Positions 1 to 9,464 are shown, numbered from the stretch's first letter. The stretch is 54,905 nt of DNA from Candidatus Gastranaerophilales bacterium (GCA_944326905.1 CALVFU010000007.1:1-54905); one strand, 5' to 3'. A program made the numbers and translations. The notes: generated by a model not told the origin, from the sequence alone.

Positions 1-30
1 GTAAGCTAATTCTGATAGGAGATATTAAAT

Positions 31-1029
31 ATGGAATTAAAAATTAAAACAGTTAATACTATGACAAGCTCTGACGGCTCTCAATATGGTAAATTCGTAA
101 TTGAACCGCTCGAAAGAGGTTTTGGAACCACTATTGGTAACTCTTTAAGAAGAGTTTTGTTATCAAGTCTTGAAGGAACAGCTGTTACCTCTGCAAGAAT
201 TGAAGGTATTACTCACGAATATACTGCAATTCCTGGTGTATTAGAAGACGTTATTGACGTTATGCTTAACCTTAAAGGATTAGCTATTAAAACTGATTCT
301 AAGGAACCGCAGCATTTAAGAATTGATGTTGACAAACCAGGTCCTGTACTTGCCAGTGACATTCAGCTTCCGGCAGGTGTTAAGGTTGTTAATCCTGATT
401 GGCTGATTTGTACAATTGCAGACGGTGGAAGTTTCCACGCAGATGTAATCGTTGAAACAGGCAAAGGATATGTAGCACACGATGTACCAAGAAATGTTAA
501 AGCAGGACAAGCAATTGACATGCTTCCGATTGATGCAACATTTATGCCTATTAAACGTGTAAGCTACGAAGTAGAAAATACTCGTGTCGGTGACAGTATT
601 GATTATGACAAATTAACTATTGAAATTTGGTCTAATGGTTGTATCGATGTAACAACTGCACTTACTCAAGCAGCAGATTTATTAATAGAACACTTTGTAC
701 AAATTTCAAATATAACAGGAAAATCTTCAGCAGTAGTCGATTCTATTGTTGAACAAGAACCGGCAGAGGCTGAAGAAGCAGCAAACGATGAACCTTCAAT
801 TACGATTGATGAGCTTGAGCTTTCTGTAAGAGCCTATAACTGCTTAAAGAGAGCAAGTATCAATTCAATGTCTGAGCTCCTTAAGAAATCTGAACATGAT
901 CTTCTTAACATTAAAAACTTTGGTAAAAAATCTTCAGACGAAGTAATTGAAAGACTACACCATTTTGGTTTAGATTTGGCTCCAAATCCTGAAACTGATG
1001 AAAACGGTGTAGTTATAACAAATGATTAG
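31..1029 (+). CDS. rpoA: DNA-directed RNA polymerase subunit alpha
   Basis: Alpha subunit of RNA polymerase (332 aa, close to the usual 310-330). It dimerises to start core enzyme assembly and contacts upstream promoter DNA and activators. The N-terminal domain covers about residues 1-230 and includes the conserved stretch GTTIGNSLRRVLLSSLEG. An acidic linker at about 238-255 leads to the C-terminal helix-hairpin-helix domain, recognisable from SVRAYNCLKRASI. The ATG follows the ribosome binding site TAGGAGAT. It is the first complete gene of an rpoA-rplQ-truA-rplM-rpsI run, the order common in cyanobacteria and Firmicutes. Its promoter lies outside the window. Confidence 0.98.
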   Translation: MELKIKTVNTMTSSDGSQYGKFVIEPLERGFGTTIGNSLRRVLLSSLEGTAVTSARIEGITHEYTAIPGVLEDVIDVMLNLKGLAIKTDSKEPQHLRIDVDKPGPVLASDIQLPAGVKVVNPDWLICTIADGGSFHADVIVETGKGYVAHDVPRNVKAGQAIDMLPIDATFMPIKRVSYEVENTRVGDSIDYDKLTIEIWSNGCIDVTTALTQAADLLIEHFVQISNITGKSSAVVDSIVEQEPAEAEEAANDEPSITIDELELSVRAYNCLKRASINSMSELLKKSEHDLLNIKNFGKKSSDEVIERLHHFGLDLAPNPETDENGVVITND

Positions 1030-1059
1030 TAATAATATATAGATTAAAGGAATAAAACA

Positions 1060-1488
1060 ATGAGACACCAAACAAAAAAACATACGCTTGGAAAAGCTCA
1101 AGACCAAAGAAAGGCTCTTTTGCGTTCACTTGCAACCGAACTTTTTGTACACGGTGAAATCAAAACAACTATGGCTCGTGCAAAAGCATTAAGACCATAT
1201 GCCGAACAGATTATCACACTTGCAAAAAAAGGTGATTTGAACTCTAGAAGAATCGCTTCCAAGTATATATTTGATAAAGAAACAGGCAAGTTTATGGATT
1301 TATCTACAGGTGAAGTATTTGATAAACTTGAAGAAAACAAAAAGCTTGCTCCACAAACAGTGTTAAGAAAACTGTTCTTAATCATTGGCAAGAAGTATTC
1401 ATCAAGACAAGGCGGATATACAAGAATTTATCGTTTACCGCCCCGCAGAGGTGATGCTTCTGAAATGGCTTTAATCCAATTAGTTTAG
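1060..1488 (+). CDS. rplQ: 50S ribosomal protein L17 (bL17) with internal insertion
   Basis: bL17 of the large ribosomal subunit, lining the exit-tunnel side. The start (MRHQTKKHTLGKAQDQRKAL) and end (GGYTRIYRLPPRRGDASEMA) match cyanobacterial-type L17. At 142 aa it is about 25 residues longer than the cyanobacterial form that I recall. The extra length lies in the middle, about residues 68-100 (DKETGKFMDLSTGEVFDKLE and following), where other L17 proteins have a short turn. The reading frame is intact, and a purine-rich AAAGGA lies before the ATG. It sits 30 bp after rpoA and 8 bp before truA. Confidence 0.96.
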   Translation: MRHQTKKHTLGKAQDQRKALLRSLATELFVHGEIKTTMARAKALRPYAEQIITLAKKGDLNSRRIASKYIFDKETGKFMDLSTGEVFDKLEENKKLAPQTVLRKLFLIIGKKYSSRQGGYTRIYRLPPRRGDASEMALIQLV

Positions 1489-1496
1489 GATTAGCT

Positions 1497-2273
1497 GTGA
1501 GATACGCTCTTGATGTTCAGTATATCGGCAAGAATTATGCCGGAAGTCAAATTCAATTTGATAAAAATGGTATAGAAATTAAACCGACAATACAAGGTGA
1601 ACTAGAAAGGAGCATTTGTACATTATTAACCGGGGTTCATATTGAATCCTTTAATAAAATAAGACCCGTAAAAACAGTCTTTTCCGGAAGAACGGACAGA
1701 GGTGTTAATGCAATGGGGCAGGTTGCTCATTTTGACTGGGATAATGATATTGTTGCTTCAAAATTTATCTATCAGTTAAATGAAATTTTACCGCCAGACA
1801 TTTCTGTTTCTGATTTAAGGATTGTATCTAGCGATTTTCATGCTCAAAAATCTGCTAAGAAAAGATATTACAGATATGAGTTTGTTAATCGGAAGTATAA
1901 ACAGGCATTTGATGGTAACTTACTCAGGGTAAAATATCCGATAAGTATCGAGCGAATGCGGAAATCCTTAAATTACTTATTAGGTGAACATGATTTTTCT
2001 TCATTTAAGAGTTCCGGTACGCTAAACCCGAGCAAAGTCTGTATGCTGTATGATATTAACTGCAGGCGGGATAAAGACAAAGTTTTTATTGATATTACAG
2101 GAAACAGGTTTCTCTATAATATGGTAAGAACTATTGTTGGTACTCTTCTAAAAATAGAAGGGCACAATTTGCAGCCGGAATTAATGAAAGAAATTCTAGA
2201 TGCAAGAGATCGGACAAAAGCCGGTCAAACAGTTAGTCCTTACGGACTGACATTAATGAAAGTAGAATACTAA
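1497..2273 (+). CDS. truA: tRNA pseudouridine(38-40) synthase
   Basis: TruA converts uridines 38-40 of the tRNA anticodon arm to pseudouridine. The catalytic aspartate motif GRTDRGVNA is visible, with the aspartate at residue 67, and the length of 258 aa is normal. The C-terminal half carries the expected GNRFLYNMVRTIVGTLL. The start is a GTG preceded by AGGA at 6 nt spacing, and no earlier ATG fits. truA between rplQ and rplM is a classic arrangement in Gram-positive bacteria and cyanobacteria, so co-transcription with the ribosomal protein genes is expected. Confidence 0.95.
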   Translation: MRYALDVQYIGKNYAGSQIQFDKNGIEIKPTIQGELERSICTLLTGVHIESFNKIRPVKTVFSGRTDRGVNAMGQVAHFDWDNDIVASKFIYQLNEILPPDISVSDLRIVSSDFHAQKSAKKRYYRYEFVNRKYKQAFDGNLLRVKYPISIERMRKSLNYLLGEHDFSSFKSSGTLNPSKVCMLYDINCRRDKDKVFIDITGNRFLYNMVRTIVGTLLKIEGHNLQPELMKEILDARDRTKAGQTVSPYGLTLMKVEY

Positions 2274-2295
2274 TTAAATATATTGGAGAATACGC

Positions 2296-2733
2296 ATGAA
2301 AACATATTCAGCAAAACCTCTGGAAGTTGAAAGAAAATGGTACGTTCTTGATGCTGAAGGCGAAATTTTAGGACGTCTTGCAGTAAGAGCTGCTAATATC
2401 TTAAGAGGTAAAAATAAACCGCAGTATACTCCTAACGTTGATACAGGTGATTTTGTTATTATTATCAATGCTGACAAGGTTAGAGTATCCGGCGACAAAG
2501 AAAATTCTAAAATTTATTATCACCATACCGGTTATCCGGGCGGCTTAAAAAGTGCCAGCTTTAAAGCCTTAATGGAAAAAGATCCTAAATTGGCTATTGA
2601 AAAAGCAGTTAAAGGAATGTTGCAGCACAATACTTTAGGCGATACTCAATTTACGAAGTTAAAAGTTTATGCAGGTTCTGAACATCCGCACGCTGCACAA
2701 AAACCTATCTTAATAGAAAAGGAGGCTAAATAA
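2296..2733 (+). CDS. rplM: 50S ribosomal protein L13 (uL13)
   Basis: uL13, an early-assembly protein of the large subunit. The 145 aa length is normal, and family stretches such as [15 protein letters not shown] and [20 protein letters not shown] are present. It starts at ATG after TTGGAGAA. Its TAA stop overlaps the rpsI ATG by one base (TAATG), so the two genes are translationally coupled, as rplM-rpsI pairs usually are. Confidence 0.97.
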   Translation: MKTYSAKPLEVERKWYVLDAEGEILGRLAVRAANILRGKNKPQYTPNVDTGDFVIIINADKVRVSGDKENSKIYYHHTGYPGGLKSASFKALMEKDPKLAIEKAVKGMLQHNTLGDTQFTKLKVYAGSEHPHAAQKPILIEKEAK

Positions 2734-3134
2734 TGGCACTTAATAAAGAAGAAATTAAAGCAACCGGACGCAGAAAAACTTCTGTAGCTATTGTTACTTT
2801 AGTTAAGGGAAAAGGCAGAGTTTTTGTAAACGGTAAAACTTTAAAAGCATATATAGGAAACAGACCTGCTGTTGAAATGATGATATACAGACCGTTAGTT
2901 TTAACAGAAAATCAAGATAAATATGATGTAAGAGTTAAGACCTTAGGCGGCGGTATTGTTTCACAATCAGGGGCTATCAGACATGGTATTGCAAGAGCGT
3001 TATTAAAATCTAATGAAGAATATAAAAGCGTTCTTCGTTCTGAAGGTCTTTTAACCCGTGACCCGCGTGTTAAAGAACGTAAAAAATACGGTAGAAAAAG
3101 AGCAAGAAAACGTTTCCAATTCTCAAAACGTTAA
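2733..3134 (+). CDS. rpsI: 30S ribosomal protein S9 (uS9)
   Basis: uS9 of the small subunit; its C-terminal tail reaches the P-site tRNA. The family signature (GGGIVSQSGAIRHGIARALL) and the basic C-terminal tail ending in FSKR are intact over 133 aa. The ATG overlaps the rplM stop and follows the strong ribosome binding site AAGGAGGC at 2719-2726. It is the last gene of the ribosomal run and is followed by a clear hairpin terminator. Confidence 0.97.
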   Translation: MALNKEEIKATGRRKTSVAIVTLVKGKGRVFVNGKTLKAYIGNRPAVEMMIYRPLVLTENQDKYDVRVKTLGGGIVSQSGAIRHGIARALLKSNEEYKSVLRSEGLLTRDPRVKERKKYGRKRARKRFQFSKR

Positions 3135-3152
3135 TCTTTTTATTCAAATTAC

Positions 3153-3185
3153 AAAAAGCGGGTTTATTGCAAGACCCGCTTTTTT
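3153..3185 (+). terminator. Intrinsic terminator after rpsI
   Basis: An 11-bp perfect stem pairs 3153-3163 with 3174-3184 around a 10-nt loop and runs into a T tract. The arms are A-rich on one side and T-rich on the other, so it can also work on the minus strand for the convergent arginase-family gene that ends at 3194. Confidence 0.9.
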
Positions 3186-3193
3186 AATTTAAC

Positions 3194-4060
3194 TTAATCA
3201 AGCAAAGGTAAGTTACTTAGCATATTTTTTAATTTAATTGCTGTTTTTGGCATTGGTTCAGCAATTGTTAAACCTACTATATCAATCTCTCGTGATATAT
3301 CATTAATAACTCTTGTAACTTCTGAAATTTTCATTCCATTTTTAACTACACCAACGGCTGGAATTATTTCTCCTGGATCTAAAACATCCATATCAAAGTG
3401 AATTACTACATGATTGATACCTGTTGCTTTCAGCCAATTAATAATCTTTAAACTATCATTAGAAACATCTTTCGGCGCCAGGTAATTAATACCGTATTTA
3501 GAATGTCTGTCTTTAATTTGTTTTCTCTCCCAGTCTCTTAACCCAACAAACAAAATTTTATCAGGATTAATTACAGCCGGAAGTTTTGTTATTATGCCGG
3601 GAGCGCCTTCGCCCATTATTGCTGTCACAGCCATCGCGTGATATCCATTGTAAGTTTTGTCACTTGGGAGTGTAATATCCGGGTGAGCATCAATCCATAT
3701 TACAGCTGTATCATTGTTATATTTTTTGGCAAGATAGGTAAACGGTACAACACTTACTGAACAATCCCCGCCTAGAGTTACTATTTTATCAGGATTTACA
3801 CTATTTAGAAGATTTAATGCTGCTTCTGTTTGACACAAAATATCATTATAGCCAAGTATACCATTCTCTTCTTTCCTGTTGATATCTTCTGAAACAGGTA
3901 CTGTTAAAGTTAAATTATTAGTTTCAGGTGCCAGATAATTTAATAGATACGAACCTAAAATATACCCTTTTGAAGCATCATTTGCTGATAGTTCAGGAAT
4001 TAATCCCGAAATATTTCCGCCTTGCCATTGCGGATAAATTAATCTGATTGTCTTTTGCAA
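3194..4060 (-). CDS. Arginase/agmatinase-family protein with altered metal-ligand motif
   Basis: A ureohydrolase-fold protein (288 aa). Arginases and agmatinases use a two-manganese centre to hydrolyse guanidino groups. The motifs DAHPD (about residue 115) and HFDMDVLDP (about 219) supply five expected metal ligands. The first motif, usually GGDHS, reads GGDCS, so the first histidine ligand is a cysteine. The start is a TTG with the strong ribosome binding site GGAGGAG 8 nt upstream. A second, canonical agmatinase (speB) lies at 29.3 kb, so this copy may have another substrate. I would not name it arginase. The fold assignment is firm and the substrate is unknown. Confidence 0.8.
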   Translation of the reverse strand: MQKTIRLIYPQWQGGNISGLIPELSANDASKGYILGSYLLNYLAPETNNLTLTVPVSEDINRKEENGILGYNDILCQTEAALNLLNSVNPDKIVTLGGDCSVSVVPFTYLAKKYNNDTAVIWIDAHPDITLPSDKTYNGYHAMAVTAIMGEGAPGIITKLPAVINPDKILFVGLRDWERKQIKDRHSKYGINYLAPKDVSNDSLKIINWLKATGINHVVIHFDMDVLDPGEIIPAVGVVKNGMKISEVTRVINDISREIDIVGLTIAEPMPKTAIKLKNMLSNLPLLD

Positions 4061-4135
4061 AGTTTATCTCCTCCAACCTCTTATAAATATAATTATTACT
4101 AACTAATTTAACATAAATTATAAATTTAAATAATG

Positions 4136-4866
4136 TCAACCCAAATCTTTGTTAAAATATCCTACAAAAAACTTTAATTGTTTAATAGCTTCATCATAAG
4201 TAAGATAATTTGAACCTAATAATCTATGGTCAAATAGTCCTAACATGTTATTTTTAGTGATTTCTTTTACACTGTAACAGTGGTAATCGCTGAATTTTTT
4301 TTTGTGCTGTATGCTGTTCCTGCAACAAAACTGGAATTTGGCTCATTTTTAATCTTATTTAAAAGCTCTGTACATTCTTTTTTCTTAGACTTTAAATTTA
4401 GTCTTAAACTGCTTTCGTTTAACTTTAGTGGCATTATATCGGTAAACATTTCAAGGAAGTTGGATGGTTTGTTGTATTCAAATTTTTCATTGCATTTTGG
4501 AAACCGACAAATCCATGGCTTTTTTGAGGGATAATGACTGAGCAGTTTATTCATTGCTACTTCTATAGCTTTAATAATAGGATTATGCGGAAAATATTTA
4601 TTTATAGGAATCGGATTTAAAAATTTATCCATGTAAATTAAATCATCCATTTCTTTTTGAGTTACAAAAAAATCTTCGCTGTTCTGGTTTATATTTCTAA
4701 ATCTTATACGAAACCCGTCTTTAGTATGTGCAATATTTTCAGATAAAATTTTCCTGCCGTTAACTGAATGTGTCAACGCACCGATTGAGGATACAAGATA
4801 GCAGTCTTGAAAGTATTGTACTGCATATTTAAGATTTTTTATTTCATCAATGCCTATGGGTTTCAT
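4136..4866 (-). pseudogene. Calpain-like cysteine peptidase gene interrupted by a frameshift
   Basis: Read from the ATG at 4866, the protein shows QDCYLVSSIGAL, a papain/calpain-type catalytic-cysteine motif (Cys22). The frame then stops at 4267-4269. One frame over, an open stretch continues from about 4290 to a TGA at 4136-4138. It begins DYHCYSVKEITK, which looks like the catalytic-histidine motif (usually H-A-Y-S-V), and ends normally. The two halves join if one base is added in a run of nine A (gene strand; 4295-4303). The gene is therefore a recent pseudogene, a sequencing error, or is expressed by slippage on the A run. The nominal upstream extension to 4992 crosses the lepA start and is not used. 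No clear ribosome binding site precedes 4866. The family call is moderate and the frameshift is well supported. Confidence 0.65.
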
Positions 4867-4926
4867 ACCGAGTATAAAACATGTAAACAATAAAAATTGT
4901 CTTATGTAAATAAATATTTTTTTAGT

Positions 4927-4932
4927 TATAAT
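4927..4932 (+). promoter_or_regulatory. -10 box of lepA, probable leaderless transcript
   Basis: A consensus TATAAT ends 6 nt before the lepA ATG at 4939. There is no Shine-Dalgarno sequence in between, so transcription should start at or within a base or two of the A of the ATG. The -35 region is weak (TTATGT at 4902-4907 with a 19-bp spacer). Confidence 0.6.
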
Positions 4933-4938
4933 TGATTT

Positions 4939-6741
4939 ATGAAGTATAGAGATAATGTAAGAAACTTTTGTATAATAGCACATATAGATCATGGAAAATC
5001 AACTTTAGCCGACAGACTGCTGGAAGCAACAGGAACGATTGCTGAACGTGATATGCAGGAGCAGCTTCTTGATACAATGGATATAGAGCGTGAGCGCGGG
5101 ATTACTATAAAATTAAATGCCGCACGCATGAATTATAAGGCAAAAGACGGGAAGGATTATATTTTGAATCTTATTGATACGCCCGGACACGTTGATTTTT
5201 CTTATGAGGTATCGCGTTCTCTTGCAGCCTGTGAGGGGGCATTACTTATTGTAGATGCTACTCAGGGGGTAGAAGCGCAGACTTTAGCAAATGTTTATAT
5301 GGCAATTGAGCAAAATCTTGAAATTATCCCGATAATTAATAAGATTGATCTGCCATCTGCTGATGTTGACAGAGTAAAAGCCGAAATCGAAGAAATATTG
5401 GGAATTGATACATCCATGGCAATTCCTGTGAGTGCTAAAACCGGCTTAGGAATAGATAATGTATTAGAAGCAATTGTTGATTTTATTCCGCCGCCGGAGG
5501 ATACTACAGATAAACCATTACGGGCATTAATTTTTGACAGTGCCTACGATCAGTATCTCGGAACGTTATGTTTCTTCAAGATAATGGACGGAAAACTCAG
5601 AAACGGTGATAAAGTAAGGTTTATGGCATCAAAGAAGGAATACGAAGTTGTTGAGCTGGGATATCTAACACCAAACAGAGTACAGGTTGATGAACTTGTA
5701 TGTGGCGATGTAGGTTATTTTGCTGCATCAATTAAAGAATTGACAAGGTTTGTAGGTGATACGGTTACACTTGTTGATAATCCGGCAAGCGAACCTTTGC
5801 CTGGGTATAAAGAAGCACTTCCTATGGTGTTTTCAGGACTTTATCCTGTTGAAAATGAAGATTACCATGAATTAAAAGAAGCCTTGGAGAAGCTAAAACT
5901 CAATGACAGCAGTATTACTTTTGAACCGGAAACATCTTCGGCATTAGGGTTTGGTTTCAGGTGCGGATTTCTTGGAATGCTCCATATGGAAATTGCACAG
6001 GAAAGGCTTGAAAGAGAATACAATCTTTCAATTGTAACAACTGCTCCGTCTGTAGTTTACAGGGTTCATAAAACTAACGGTGAGGTTGTTGAGATTGATA
6101 ACCCTGCAAATCTTCCCGCTGCCCAGTATAGAGATTATATTGAAGAACCGTATGTAAAAGTTTCTATAATTGCACCGAACGATTACGTCGGTACCTTAAT
6201 GGATTTGGCACAAACTAAGCGCGGAATATTTATAAATATGAATTATCTTGATAAAGTACGAGCAGAGTTAATTTATCATATTCCGTTAAGCGAAGTAATT
6301 ACAGATTTTTATGACCAATTAAAATCCCGTTCAAAAGGATATGCAAGTATGGACTATGAATTTGAAGATTATAAGCGTTCAAAACTTGTTAAACTTGATG
6401 TTTTATTAGCCGGTGAGACTGTCGATGCCCTGTCTGTTATCTGCCACGAAGATAGCGCATATTATATAGGGCAGAAACTGACAGCCAAGTTGAAAGATAT
6501 TATTCCAAGACAATTATTTGAAGTTCCTATCCAAGCGGCAATCGGCGGGCGGGTAATTGCAAGAACTACAATTAAAGCCTTACGGAAAAGTGTTCTTGAT
6601 AAATGTTACGGCGGTGACATTACAAGAAAACGAAAACTGCTTGAAAAACAGAAACGCGGTAAAAAACGTATGAAATCTGTTGGGAAAGTAGAAGTTCCAC
6701 AAGAAGCATTTATGGCAGTGTTGAGCCTTAACGAAGAATAA
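4939..6741 (+). CDS. lepA: Elongation factor 4 (LepA), ribosome-associated GTPase
   Basis: EF4 is a translational GTPase that acts on elongating or initiating ribosomes and resembles EF-G without domain IV. It has 600 aa, the family's normal length. Visible elements are the P-loop AHIDHGKST (residues 14-22), the switch-II DTPGH, the NKID guanine motif, and the LepA-specific C-terminal region ([20 protein letters not shown] with the basic segment after it). It is divergent from the calpain-like gene and appears to be transcribed as a leaderless mRNA. No neighbour shares its pathway. Confidence 0.97.
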   Translation: MKYRDNVRNFCIIAHIDHGKSTLADRLLEATGTIAERDMQEQLLDTMDIERERGITIKLNAARMNYKAKDGKDYILNLIDTPGHVDFSYEVSRSLAACEGALLIVDATQGVEAQTLANVYMAIEQNLEIIPIINKIDLPSADVDRVKAEIEEILGIDTSMAIPVSAKTGLGIDNVLEAIVDFIPPPEDTTDKPLRALIFDSAYDQYLGTLCFFKIMDGKLRNGDKVRFMASKKEYEVVELGYLTPNRVQVDELVCGDVGYFAASIKELTRFVGDTVTLVDNPASEPLPGYKEALPMVFSGLYPVENEDYHELKEALEKLKLNDSSITFEPETSSALGFGFRCGFLGMLHMEIAQERLEREYNLSIVTTAPSVVYRVHKTNGEVVEIDNPANLPAAQYRDYIEEPYVKVSIIAPNDYVGTLMDLAQTKRGIFINMNYLDKVRAELIYHIPLSEVITDFYDQLKSRSKGYASMDYEFEDYKRSKLVKLDVLLAGETVDALSVICHEDSAYYIGQKLTAKLKDIIPRQLFEVPIQAAIGGRVIARTTIKALRKSVLDKCYGGDITRKRKLLEKQKRGKKRMKSVGKVEVPQEAFMAVLSLNEE

Positions 6742-6828
6742 TTGTAAATTTTTTGTAATAATACCTCATAAAAAGTCAATTCTTAATCTTTACATGTTTT
6801 ATACCATTAGTAGTGAGTGTGTCGTTGT

Positions 6829-7362
6829 ATGCCTATAAGTTTTAATAATTTTTTTAACCGCCTGCCTAATGTATCAATCGGCAACGGGAATCCAGAAACC
6901 TGGAATAAAATAGCAGACTGGATATCAAGACCTGCACCTAACCGTCTTATTATGGGCGGGACAGCATATCTTACCCAGCCTTATATTGACGGACATAACA
7001 AGCATGTAAACGAAACAACGCGTGATATTTCAAAAGATAGAACAAGAGCAAAAGTAATTATTGGAACACTGGCAGGTATTGGCGTCAGACAGCCAAGTTA
7101 TAATCTCGTTGAAGCAATGACACACCCTGAAGGCGATAAAAAATATTCAAAATGGCTGATTCCAATGCATAAGCTGCAAGGGTTAAAGGAAGACAGTGTA
7201 TTTTTAAAAGGTCATAGAATTGTTGTATCTACTCTCCTTGCTCTCGGGGTTATGCTATTTACAAACTTTGCTGTAGATGCACCTTTAACAGCTATTTTAA
7301 CAAACAAGTTTATCGCAAGAACTAAAGCAAAAGAACAAAGGAAAGAAGGTATTCATGTTTAA
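6829..7362 (+). CDS. Hypothetical protein with C-terminal membrane segment
   Basis: I do not recognise this 177-aa protein. It opens with MPISFNNFFNRLPNVSIGNG, has a polar middle rich in Lys, Arg and Thr, and carries a hydrophobic segment at about residues 125-155 followed by a basic tail. The ATG at 6829 is preferred over a GTG four codons upstream; neither has a clear ribosome binding site. It overlaps the next hypothetical gene by 8 bp, so the two are translationally coupled and probably act together. Neighbouring lepA and pepA give no functional clue. Confidence 0.7.
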   Translation: MPISFNNFFNRLPNVSIGNGNPETWNKIADWISRPAPNRLIMGGTAYLTQPYIDGHNKHVNETTRDISKDRTRAKVIIGTLAGIGVRQPSYNLVEAMTHPEGDKKYSKWLIPMHKLQGLKEDSVFLKGHRIVVSTLLALGVMLFTNFAVDAPLTAILTNKFIARTKAKEQRKEGIHV

Positions 7363-8008
7363 ATTTAATTTTGACAGATACCTTGAAAATATTTGGAATA
7401 ACTACAGTAAAGATCTTTCTAAAATACTGATACATACAGGAACAATAGGCTGGGCATTGTCTTCTGCCGCTCAAATTACAGCAATTTTATTTAATGATAA
7501 AATTTCCGCAAAAGAAAAGACTTTCTTAATTCCGCAAGAAACCTTTGACGCAGTTGTAAATATTGCTTCATTTTATCTTTTAACTACGGGAATTAAAAAT
7601 TTTTCTAAAAAGCTGGTTACAACAGGCAAAATTCTGCCTAAAAATATAAAAAATTATATGGAAAACTCGCCGTTTAAACATTCTTACGGAAAAAGTAACT
7701 TTAATATGGAAAAAGAGTTAACTTCACTGGCATCATTTGAACCTCATAAAAAACAATATACTGCGTTTAAAAATATTTTTACAACAGGTGCCACAACTGG
7801 GGCTTCCGTTCTATCATGTAATATTGTAACGCCGATATTGAGAAATGAACTTGCATCAATTTCTCATAAAACTATAGTCAATCGTGCAAATGAAGGAACA
7901 AGCCAGCTTCTTACAAAAGAAGATATTGATAATAAAGATTCCAAAGCCCTGCAGATAAAATACAAACCAGCACTATATAACCACCACTCCGGCGGAATGA
8001 AGGTTTAG
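7355..8008 (+). CDS. Hypothetical membrane-associated protein
   Basis: An unrecognised 217-aa protein coupled to the preceding gene by an 8-bp overlap (start ATG, ribosome binding site AAAGGAAAGAAGG). A moderately hydrophobic segment lies at about residues 25-48 (IGWALSSAAQITAILF) and another at about 65-85. The second half is soluble and ends HHSGGMKV. There is no signal peptide and no motif I can name. The coupled pair looks like a small two-gene unit. Confidence 0.68.
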   Translation: MFKFNFDRYLENIWNNYSKDLSKILIHTGTIGWALSSAAQITAILFNDKISAKEKTFLIPQETFDAVVNIASFYLLTTGIKNFSKKLVTTGKILPKNIKNYMENSPFKHSYGKSNFNMEKELTSLASFEPHKKQYTAFKNIFTTGATTGASVLSCNIVTPILRNELASISHKTIVNRANEGTSQLLTKEDIDNKDSKALQIKYKPALYNHHSGGMKV

Positions 8009-8012
8009 AGCA

Positions 8013-8041
8013 TTTACAATATCATTTAAAAGTGATAAAAT
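8013..8041 (+). promoter_or_regulatory. Promoter of pepA
   Basis: TTTACA (8013-8018), a 17-bp spacer and TAAAAT (8036-8041). The predicted start near 8048 leaves a short leader containing the ribosome binding site AGAGGAGA before the ATG at 8064. Confidence 0.65.
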
Positions 8042-8063
8042 TGTAGAAAAAGAGGAGAGTTAT

Positions 8064-9458
8064 ATGAATATACAAGTTGTTCAGAACGTTCAAGATATTA
8101 ATTGTAATATTCTTGTTGTAAACCAGTTTGAAGGAGAAAAAACAAATAATGAAATTGCAAACCACTATGCAATTGATAAGGACGGTTTTGATGGCAAATT
8201 TGGCGAAACATACCTTCTGCAAACCTATGATAAAGTACCAGCAAGTAAAATATTAATTATAGGCTTTGGTAAAAAAGAAGAATTTTCCGAAGACAGATTT
8301 CGCGAAGCAATTGCAAAAGCTGTCAAAAAATCAATGCAAATGAAAGCAAAAACAGTTGCATTTTCTCTTGACGGAATAATTTTTGATTACTCTGAACAAT
8401 TTGTCTATGGTGTTAAGATAGCAGATTACAGTTTTGACAAATATAAATCAGAAAAGAAAGATAAAATTGAAACAGTTTTCGTTCAAGCAAACCAAGCAAT
8501 AGTTTCAAAAGCAGAAATAGTGGCTGATTCTATGAATTTAGCGAGAAATTTAATTAATGAGTCTGCACAAGTAATAACACCGCAATTTTTGGCAGATGTC
8601 GCAGAATCCCTTGACTTAGATGTAAGAATATACGAGACAGATGATATTGAAAAACTTGGTATGGGCGCTTACCTCGCAGTTGCGCAGGGAAGCGTACAGC
8701 CGCCAAAATTTATACATATGCGGTATTCTTGTGATAACCCGGTTAAAAAAGTTGCCATAATAGGAAAAGGTATTACGTTTGACAGCGGAGGCATGGATTT
8801 AAAACCGCCATCTTCAATGCTTACAATGAAAGATGATATGTCTGGAGCTGCCTGCGTAATAGCAGCAATGCAAGCAATAACAAAATTAAATCCAGATGTT
8901 GAAGTTCACGGTATAATTGCCGCATGCGAGAATATGATAGGCGGCGGAGCATACAAACCCGGTGATATTTTAACAGCTAAAAACGGAAAAACAATAGAAG
9001 TTGATAACACTGATGCTGAAGGTCGTTTGACATTAGCTGATGCTCTTTGTTACGCGTGCGACCTTGGAGTAGATGAAGTTATTGATATTGCAACCCTCAC
9101 AGGTGCTTGTATGGTAGCACTTGGAACGTATGCTTCAGGCATTATGGGTAACGATGAAAATTTTGTAAAAACACTAATAGAGACTGGAAAAAAAGCGGGC
9201 GAAAGATTTTGGGAATTGCCTATCTGGGATGAGTATGGCGAAAGCTTAAAAAGTTCCATTGCTGATATGAAAAACACAGGTTCACGCTGGGGCGGAGCAT
9301 CAACAGCCGGTGTTTTTCTTAAGAAATTTGTAAAAAATGTTAAGTGGGCTCACATTGATATTGCCGGTACCGCTTACTTTGAAAAGCCACAAAAAGAGTT
9401 TATTGAAGGCGGCGCCGGAGCCGGCGTAAGAACACTTGTTAAGTATATAGCAGGTTAA
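8064..9458 (+). CDS. pepA: Leucyl (cytosol) aminopeptidase, M17 family
   Basis: A hexameric two-metal aminopeptidase that removes N-terminal residues from peptides in the cytoplasm. The 464-aa protein has the variable N-terminal domain and the M17 catalytic domain. The metal-binding stretch GKGITFDSGGMDLKP, the lysine-containing MKDDMSG and the signature NTDAEGRL (about residues 315-322) are all present. The ATG follows AGAGGAGA. It has its own promoter and is followed after 6 bp by waaA, probably on the same transcript. Confidence 0.95.
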   Translation: MNIQVVQNVQDINCNILVVNQFEGEKTNNEIANHYAIDKDGFDGKFGETYLLQTYDKVPASKILIIGFGKKEEFSEDRFREAIAKAVKKSMQMKAKTVAFSLDGIIFDYSEQFVYGVKIADYSFDKYKSEKKDKIETVFVQANQAIVSKAEIVADSMNLARNLINESAQVITPQFLADVAESLDLDVRIYETDDIEKLGMGAYLAVAQGSVQPPKFIHMRYSCDNPVKKVAIIGKGITFDSGGMDLKPPSSMLTMKDDMSGAACVIAAMQAITKLNPDVEVHGIIAACENMIGGGAYKPGDILTAKNGKTIEVDNTDAEGRLTLADALCYACDLGVDEVIDIATLTGACMVALGTYASGIMGNDENFVKTLIETGKKAGERFWELPIWDEYGESLKSSIADMKNTGSRWGGASTAGVFLKKFVKNVKWAHIDIAGTAYFEKPQKEFIEGGAGAGVRTLVKYIAG

Positions 9459-9464
9459 ATATAC

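Noticed and set aside
4280..4534. An 84-codon plus-strand frame opposite the calpain-like gene
   Set aside because: The minus-strand frame carries recognisable protease motifs on both sides of this stretch; the plus frame has none.
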